NCBI GenBank assembly: GCA_016934645.1
Contig: JAFGSL010000609.1
Location: 1 to 15,827, forward strand
Source of the DNA: Anaerolineae bacterium
GTDB taxonomy: Bacteria > Chloroflexota > Anaerolineae > B4-G1 > SLSP01
Direction: 5' to 3'
DNA length: 15,827 nt
The notes below the pieces were generated by a model, which saw only the letters and a program-made list of their open reading frames with translations, was not told where the DNA came from and did not search any database. Below, one piece after another: positions 7,324 to 11,225 of the stretch. The position numbers were made by a program, and so were the translations under genes. How positions within the stretch are numbered: the stretch's first letter is position 1; the number at the start of each line of letters is the position of its first letter.

Positions 7324-8344
7324 GATGTTCCTCGGCAAAGCCGATGATGTCGCGCAGTTCCACCGTTTGCCCGTCATCGAGCCGGGCGTGACCGGTGTAG
7401 CGGCCAAACATCTGGTGGACTTCGCTGTCGATGATGCCTAACTTGGTGGCGGCGAACCGGTCCTTGAACGGCGTGAACGTCAAATCCAGGCGGCCCTCGT
7501 TGTCGGTGAAATGCCACGGGCGCATGTAGTCGCCGGACTGGTAGTCGAAACGGACTTGATCTAGCTTGTGGATGCGCCCGTCCAGGATGACGCAGTTCTC
7601 GGTCGCCCGGCTCAGGTCGCCGAAGCCGCATCCCAGGTTGAGGCCGATCGTGCGTCCATCCGGCAGGTAGGCCGACGCGCTGGCCCAGTTCCAGAAGCTC
7701 TGGTACTCCCACACCCCGCGTCCCCAATCCAGCGATCCCAGGCATTGGTCGGGGGCGAGGTCTTCGTGGTGCTCTCCGTAGCGGATGTGACCTTGCGCGG
7801 GCATACAGTTGATCTTGCGATTGTAGTAGAAACGCTTCTCGCCAATCGGGATGACGATCGTCATCGATTCGTGATCCGGCGGGCAAGCCAGCGCAATCTC
7901 TGCGTGGATGCCGCGCCCCTCGTTGTAGCCGGGCCAATCGACGAAGACGCGCCGTTCCGTGCCTTCCGCCGCAAAGCGCAGCGTCGCTTGTTTGCCGGTG
8001 AAGGTCGTCTCGCCCGCATTGCTGCCGCGCGGCAAGTAGATGCCCTTGCCCAGGGGGATGACCAGCCCCTCTTCGTGCAGATCACCGCTGGCGAAGTCTA
8101 GCGTGTAGACAAAAACGTTGCCGGCGTAACCGAGGTCCGCGATTGTGGCCGAGAAGAAGCGCTGCGGGGTGAAAATTGCGTAATAGTCCCAGCGTTTGAT
8201 GCGGAATCGCTGCAAGAAGCGCAAAGCGTAGAAGTGCGCGTTTTCGAGATTGCACTCCAACTGGGGCTGGCGCGCCCATCCGACCTGCGCCAGGTGGCCT
8301 TGCGGGTCTAGCAGCGGACCGGGTTTTGTGAGTTCAGTTTGCAT
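7310..8344 (-). CDS. DUF2804 domain-containing protein
   Basis: Protein of 344 aa covering the whole DUF2804 family length. It opens with the family-like LLDPQGHLAQVGWARQP (about 11-27) and has RWDYYAIFTPQRFFSATIADLGYAGN. A central conserved stretch reads GSLDWGRGVWEYQSFWNWAS followed by the glycine-rich GLNLGCGFGD. There is no signal peptide or membrane span. Its function is not established; many aromatic residues and the beta-rich look suggest a beta-sandwich that could bind a lipid or carbohydrate, but that is only an impression. The start ATG 8344 has a strong GGGAGGGG site. It is first in the putative unit with the methyltransferase and hydrolase. Confidence 0.87.
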   Translation of the reverse strand: MQTELTKPGPLLDPQGHLAQVGWARQPQLECNLENAHFYALRFLQRFRIKRWDYYAIFTPQRFFSATIADLGYAGNVFVYTLDFASGDLHEEGLVIPLGKGIYLPRGSNAGETTFTGKQATLRFAAEGTERRVFVDWPGYNEGRGIHAEIALACPPDHESMTIVIPIGEKRFYYNRKINCMPAQGHIRYGEHHEDLAPDQCLGSLDWGRGVWEYQSFWNWASASAYLPDGRTIGLNLGCGFGDLSRATENCVILDGRIHKLDQVRFDYQSGDYMRPWHFTDNEGRLDLTFTPFKDRFAATKLGIIDSEVHQMFGRYTGHARLDDGQTVELRDIIGFAEEHHARW

Positions 8345-8373
8345 ACTGCCCCTCCCTTAACGGATTTAGGGCT

Positions 8374-8401
8374 AGTGTATCCCAGTTCTCACAAATGCCA
8401 A
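8374..8401 (-). promoter_or_regulatory. Candidate sigma70 promoter for the DUF2804 unit
   Basis: On the minus strand TTGGCA (8396-8401) and TACACT (8374-8379) are separated by 16 bp, with the DUF2804 ATG about 30 nt downstream of the -10 box. This is a pattern match only. Confidence 0.4.
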
Positions 8402-8477
8402 AACCGGTAGGCGCAAAGAACAATCGTAACGGTTCCGGTATAGGGCTTGCCGACCACGAATGGGAGTACGAATAAAC

Positions 8478-8592
8478 GGTATCTTCTCGAAAATCTGGGG
8501 GTGGGGGTTTGGGGGCGGGCGCAGCCCGCCCCCAAACCCCCACTTTTCCCCTTTTTATTGTGATGGTACCAAACGGATGAAATGGATTGACT
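8478..8592 (+). repeat. Dispersed hairpin repeat, copy B (intact)
   Basis: Second copy of the element seen at 5171-5290, in the same orientation relative to the window. It starts GGTATCTTCTCGAAAATC, contains a perfect GC-rich inverted repeat, then CACTTTTCCCCTTTTTATTG and ends near AATGGATTGAC. It lies between two divergent genes, so it is not simply the end of a transcription unit. No transposase is nearby. Confidence 0.8.
8497..8543 (+). repeat. Perfect 20-bp inverted repeat with GCA loop and overlapping G-quadruplex pattern
   Basis: The left arm 8501-8520 is exactly complementary to the right arm 8524-8543, with loop GCA (8521-8523). Plus-strand G runs at 8497-8501, 8503-8507, 8511-8515 and 8517-8519 are joined by loops of 1, 3 and 1 nt, a full quadruplex pattern. 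The hairpin is followed by CTTTTCCCCTTTTT on the plus strand, which resembles a terminator tail, but no plus-strand gene ends before it. Confidence 0.9.
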
Positions 8593-8615
8593 TTCGGAGA
8601 AAAATGCCATACTAT
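8587..8615 (+). promoter_or_regulatory. Sigma70-like promoter of the antitoxin gene
   Basis: TTGACT (8587-8592) and TACTAT (8610-8615) with an ideal 17-bp spacer. The predicted start point is about 20 nt before the ATG at 8643, with the ribosome site GAGAGAGGGGG between. The -35 box falls in the right end of the dispersed repeat. Confidence 0.5.
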
Positions 8616-8642
8616 GGTGAAATAAGAGAGAGGGGGCATCCA

Positions 8643-8882
8643 ATGGAAGAAATACAACTTGCCCATGTGCAAAAGGACATTCTCAGTATTATCAACACGG
8701 TCATTCATTCCCATCAGCCGGTGTTGATCAGCGATAAAGGAAAATTACTGGTGAAAATTGTCCCATTTTCCGATTCTGAACCAACGTCATGGCTCGGTAG
8801 TATGCGTGGCACGGGTAAAATCACGGGGGATATTATTTCTCCGGTGGAAGATTCCGACGTTTGGGAAGTGTTATCGCTGTGA
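8643..8882 (+). CDS. Type II antitoxin, Phd/YefM family
   Basis: A 79-aa protein with the layout of prevent-host-death family antitoxins. The N-terminal DNA-binding half runs from MEEIQLAHVQKDILSIINTV to HSHQPVLISDKGKLLVKIVPF (about 1-44). A toxin-binding tail follows with SWLGSMRGTGKITGDIISPV and WEVLSL. The ribosome site AGAGGGGG precedes ATG 8643. An upstream in-frame extension to 8460 runs through the hairpin repeat and is rejected. Its TGA overlaps a GTG that opens a PIN-toxin reading frame, the usual antitoxin-toxin coupling, but that toxin breaks off after nine codons. It is the only plus-strand gene. In an intact pair it would repress its own promoter and neutralise a VapC-like RNase. 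Confidence 0.85.
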   Translation: MEEIQLAHVQKDILSIINTVIHSHQPVLISDKGKLLVKIVPFSDSEPTSWLGSMRGTGKITGDIISPVEDSDVWEVLSL

Positions 8883-8908
8883 AATACCTGTTGGATACGC
8901 ATATCTGA
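8879..8908 (+). pseudogene. N-terminal remnant of a VapC-like PIN toxin
   Basis: GTG at 8879-8881 overlaps the antitoxin TGA and opens the frame MKYLLDTHI, the classic first strand of PIN toxins with the first catalytic acid (Asp6). The frame then stops at TGA 8906-8908. Two codons later a second TGA follows, and repetitive DNA begins at about 8924. The next codon of homologues is often Trp, so the first TGA could be a TGG mutation, but the rest of the toxin is absent. Confidence 0.75.
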
Positions 8909-8924
8909 GTCTACTGAGCATTTC

Positions 8925-8960
8925 ACCGCAGAGACGCAGAGGGCGCAGAGAGCGCGACGC
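8925..8960. repeat. Short degenerate direct repeats (CGCAGAG x3)
   Basis: Exact CGCAGAG copies start at 8927, 8935 and 8944, followed by a degenerate GCGCGACGCAG. It abuts the truncated toxin frame. I recall this type of accessory intergenic repeat from many environmental bacterial contigs. Confidence 0.75.
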
Positions 8961-8981
8961 AGATAAAGTTGTGCTCCTAAA

Positions 8982-9017
8982 CAGACACCGGGGTTTTTCT
9001 CAAAACCCCGGTGTCTG
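8982..9017. repeat. Perfect 16-bp inverted repeat, loop TCTC
   Basis: CAGACACCGGGGTTTT (8982-8997) is exactly complementary to 9002-9017, with a 4-nt loop. No long T run follows on either strand, so it is better read as a repeat-type palindrome than a terminator, though it could stop plus-strand transcription after the antitoxin. Confidence 0.85.
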
Positions 9018-9044
9018 CGTCTGAAAATTCGTTCATTCGTTCCC

Positions 9045-9244
9045 TCATTCGTTGTCGGCCAGCCTTTCTATCAACCACAACACCTCCGCCGCGTCCGCGT
9101 AATGCAGCGGTAATCCCTCACGGTGGGTGATTGGAGTTCGGCGGCGGTGTTCACGATCAGCAGGTGACGCTCGAAGCCTCGCGTCGGCACTTCGCGTTTG
9201 AGTTGGGCCGGTCGCTTTTCCAAGTCTTGGGTTTGCATACTCAT
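9045..9244 (-). pseudogene. Small ORF apparently broken by a one-base frameshift; product unknown
   Basis: From ATG 9244 (weak site AGAAG) the frame reads MSMQTQDLEKRPAQLKREV then PTRGFERHLLIVNTAAELQS, then becomes low-quality Arg/Cys-rich sequence and ends at 9071. In another frame the bases just beyond give HREGLPLHYADAAEVLWLI then ERLADNE and a stop at 9045-9047, which looks like genuine protein. The whole span is 200 nt, one base short of a 66-codon ORF, so a single deletion around 9117-9135 would explain it. I do not recognise the family. It could instead be chance. Confidence 0.4.
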
Positions 9245-9332
9245 TCTTCTGTGAAATAATCCGAATCGATGTGCTTCAAAATGATTATATGGCATCCCCT
9301 TTATCTCCACAAGCCATATTCCCCGGCAGAGC

Positions 9333-9449
9333 TTTATCATTCTCGCCACGCTGCTGTTTTTGCTCGAAGTGGATTGCCAAATCCACGCGTGGAAAGGGTT
9401 TTTACGCCAAACGGGGATCTGGCGATCCCCTCAAAGCGAGAATGATAGG
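9333..9449 (+). ncRNA. Candidate structured RNA or folded element, three hairpins inside a closing stem
   Basis: Outer arms TATCATTCTCGC (9335-9346) and 9436-9447 are perfectly complementary and extend by two T-G pairs. Inside lie three hairpins: 9369-9386 (7-bp stem, loop GCCA); 9387-9407 (9-bp stem with two G-U pairs, loop GGG) directly abutting the first; and 9413-9430 (7-bp stem, loop TGGC). The first and third loops are complementary and could pair with each other. G-U pairs exist only if the plus strand is the RNA. No known class is recognised. A mobile-element relic or single-stranded DNA structure is the alternative. Confidence 0.4.
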
Positions 9450-9487
9450 CCCCTGATTTACCGAGAGCAGCAGTGATCTTTCCATCG

Positions 9488-9548
9488 CAAAGCAAAAGCG
9501 CTGCCTCGCCTGCGATCAGTGTATGAAGTGCAGGCGACGACAGCGCTT
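9488..9548 (-). terminator. Rho-independent terminator of the secreted-protein operon
   Basis: On the minus strand AAGCGCTG plus TCGCCTGC (arms within 9541-9548 and 9506-9513 reading) pair with GCAGGCGA and CAGCGCTT. This makes a 16-bp stem with one small internal loop and a 16-nt apical loop. It is followed by TTTTGCTTT. It starts about 70 nt after the stop of the last gene at 9619. A smaller GCCCA/TGGGC hairpin (9553-9568) precedes it. Confidence 0.65.
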
Positions 9549-9618
9549 AGTGGCCCATAAGCCTGGGCTAGGGAATATCGTTCGGCTTCTAAATATCAAC
9601 CATTGGAGCGGAGGCCGT

Positions 9619-9903
9619 TTATCTTAGCACGACCGGCAAATACACAAAATGGTCATAATCTGGAGTAGAACTGCCTCTGTCTACCCAAAAGCCGCTGGCG
9701 AGCGCATAGCGGCCGCCGCCGCTGCGCTCTACCACCGCCTGGCCGACCGTACCCGACAGGGCGTAGACGCCGCCGGTGCTCGCGCCGCCGCCGCTACCGA
9801 TAACGCGCCATGACAGATCGTACCCGCCGCTTTGGGCCGCGACAGTGGAGATGCTCCCCAATAGCAAGACCAGTAAACCTGAAATCAACCATATCTTTTT
9901 CAT
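9619..9903 (-). CDS. Small secreted protein with C-terminal YLPVVLR motif
   Basis: A 94-aa exported protein. Residues 1-23 are a clear signal peptide (MKKIWLISGLLVLLL to STVAA, cleavage before QS). The mature part reads YDLSWRVIGSGGGAS, GGVYALSGTVGQAVV and RYALASGFWVDRG, a short beta-type module I remember from many Chloroflexota secreted proteins, usually fused to larger domains. It ends HFVYLPVVLR, a terminal pattern I also associate with that phylum. ATG 9903 is chosen because AGGCAGG precedes it and the signal peptide starts there; a start at 9936 would add a charged leader. It follows the protease gene by 10 nt, its ribosome site touching the protease stop, so the two are co-translated. 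Function unknown. Confidence 0.75.
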   Translation of the reverse strand: MKKIWLISGLLVLLLGSISTVAAQSGGYDLSWRVIGSGGGASTGGVYALSGTVGQAVVERSGGGRYALASGFWVDRGSSTPDYDHFVYLPVVLR

Positions 9904-9913
9904 TTTTACCTGC

Positions 9914-11215
9914 CTATTGCCCGATAACAGCCCCATCGCCGTCTAGAGTCATCGGGCGATTAATGGTCATCGTTTCGTTATAACTGCCGGCGCGGATAAA
10001 GACAGTACCACCATCGCGTACGGCATGAACGCCTTCGATCACGGTATTAAATGGATTTGTGGAGGTGCCAAGTTCCGTGCCAGTGAACCCTGCTTCAACA
10101 TACACATAGGAACGATTGATAACTTGCCACCCGATAGCCTGGAAGATGTCCAACGTCACTGGGCCAGGATGGTGAATCGCTTCCCCTGTTGAAATCGAAA
10201 ACGTCATCAACGCATTGATCGTGTTGTTGTAACTCTCGTCCAAGTGTGAATAGCTAGAACCTTGATTCCACTGGCTTGGCGTATATAGGGGAAAGTAGTC
10301 GTCGCCAGCTTCAAAATAGACTGAATCGCTGGTTAATGCATCACCCAAGGTCGTTGAGGGGTTATCATAATTTATCAGATAATAGTAACCTGGAAGTGGT
10401 GAAGACTTATAGTGCATGGTAAAGTCATCATAGATAAATGGATAATCATCCACCCAACAACCTAAGCCTACGGTAGTGCCGCCACATGGTTTGCTTTCTT
10501 CAGTATTAACTGCCATTCCGCCAACAAAGCCTAACCCATGAGCAATTTCGTGTAAAACCACACTGACGAAATCGTGTTGTGTGATCGGCGTATCCCCGTC
10601 AGTGCCAAGATACCAGTCACGGTTGCTATTAAACTGAGCCCGTATCTCTGGATCTGCCCCATTCTGGTCAGCCCCAGCCAGTTCATTGGCAAGAGCAACT
10701 GGATAAAACATGTCGGTCTCCGGTGCATTAGGAAAGTTAGCATAACTGTCATAGGGGCCAGCACTGCCCAATATAATATATTCCATACCCGAGTGCCAGC
10801 AAGCATCAATCACAATGGTTCTGGAACCATTCAATACCGATTCCCAAATATTTATGGCATACTCGAACGCAGTCCTGGCATCTATAGACCAGTCGGCTAA
10901 TGCGCCGTATGTGTCAGTATCACAAGTTCCAGGGTTGGCTGGGGTTCGATAGTTCACTGTTATCGCTACGGTTTGGGGGGCAAGGGGGCCCTCAGGAACC
11001 GGCACGACTGGAGGTGGCACAAAAAACTTATTAGGATTAGGATCGGCTATTAATTCCACCACATAACCTGATGCTGACTGCACAGACTCGGTTGGCGCGA
11101 TGATGGGTTCTATCTGATGCTCGACTCTAGCCTCTCCACTCGTAAAGAGTATTGAGGGTATTAGTAAAAAAAGTATGACGACAGCCCGTAATGACCTGGT
11201 TTTTATGTCCATCAT
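9914..11215 (-). CDS. Secreted zinc metalloprotease, leishmanolysin (M8)-like, with truncated beta-helix tail
   Basis: Predicted extracellular protease, 433 aa. Residues 1-29 are a signal peptide. The catalytic motif HEIAHGLGF (222-230) gives His222, Glu223 and His226. The usual metzincin third ligand at the HExxHxxGxxH position is absent (Gly232). Instead His324 in SYSHLDESYNN is followed 13 residues later by Met337 in ALMTF. This distant third His plus Met-turn is the M8 arrangement. The domain ends TLDIFQAIGW (about 354-363). Residues 371-433 look like the opening coils of a right-handed beta-helix (TNPFNTVIEGV, GGTVFIRAGSYNETMTI), stopping abruptly at GAVIGQ. GGGAGG precedes tandem ATGs at 11215 and 11212. 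The gene looks more A+T-rich than its neighbours, suggesting separate ancestry. It sits 10 nt after the adhesin-like gene and probably processes surface proteins. Confidence 0.85.
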   Translation of the reverse strand: MMDIKTRSLRAVVILFLLIPSILFTSGEARVEHQIEPIIAPTESVQSASGYVVELIADPNPNKFFVPPPVVPVPEGPLAPQTVAITVNYRTPANPGTCDTDTYGALADWSIDARTAFEYAINIWESVLNGSRTIVIDACWHSGMEYIILGSAGPYDSYANFPNAPETDMFYPVALANELAGADQNGADPEIRAQFNSNRDWYLGTDGDTPITQHDFVSVVLHEIAHGLGFVGGMAVNTEESKPCGGTTVGLGCWVDDYPFIYDDFTMHYKSSPLPGYYYLINYDNPSTTLGDALTSDSVYFEAGDDYFPLYTPSQWNQGSSYSHLDESYNNTINALMTFSISTGEAIHHPGPVTLDIFQAIGWQVINRSYVYVEAGFTGTELGTSTNPFNTVIEGVHAVRDGGTVFIRAGSYNETMTINRPMTLDGDGAVIGQ

Positions 11216-11225
11216 TACCTCCCTT

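Larger units (their letters stand above)
8909..9618. other. Gene-poor stretch with repeats, a palindrome and a multi-stem element
   Basis: About 700 nt without an intact recognisable gene. In order it holds CGCAGAG repeats (8925-8960), a 16-bp palindrome (8982-9017), an ATTCGTTC near-tandem run (9027-9053), a frameshifted small minus-strand ORF (9045-9244), a multi-helix element (9333-9449), and a terminator for the minus-strand secreted-protein operon (9488-9548). It looks like a zone of decay and repeat insertion between two converging transcription directions. Confidence 0.7.

Noticed and set aside
7324..7407. N-terminal extension of the methyltransferase to 7407
   Set aside because: The extra 28 residues lie deep inside the DUF2804 gene, look non-homologous, and a GAGGA ribosome site supports ATG 7323.
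8501..8560. The 20-bp hairpin plus T-rich tail as an ordinary terminator
   Set aside because: It lies between divergent genes, so no plus-strand gene ends before it, and its second copy lies in a 5' leader; repeat behaviour explains it better.
8334..8714. Minus-strand ORFs and a plus-strand extension spanning the hairpin repeat
   Set aside because: They run through the palindrome and promoters, have low-complexity Pro/Gly stretches and no ribosome sites; the real genes are the DUF2804 gene and the antitoxin from 8643.
8925..9060. A CRISPR array suggested by repeats and a palindrome
   Set aside because: Units are only 7-9 nt with no spacers of constant length, and there are no cas genes.
9245..9349. 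Upstream extension of the small minus-strand ORF to 9349
   Set aside because: It would run into the multi-stem element; protein-like sequence and a ribosome site begin only at 9244.
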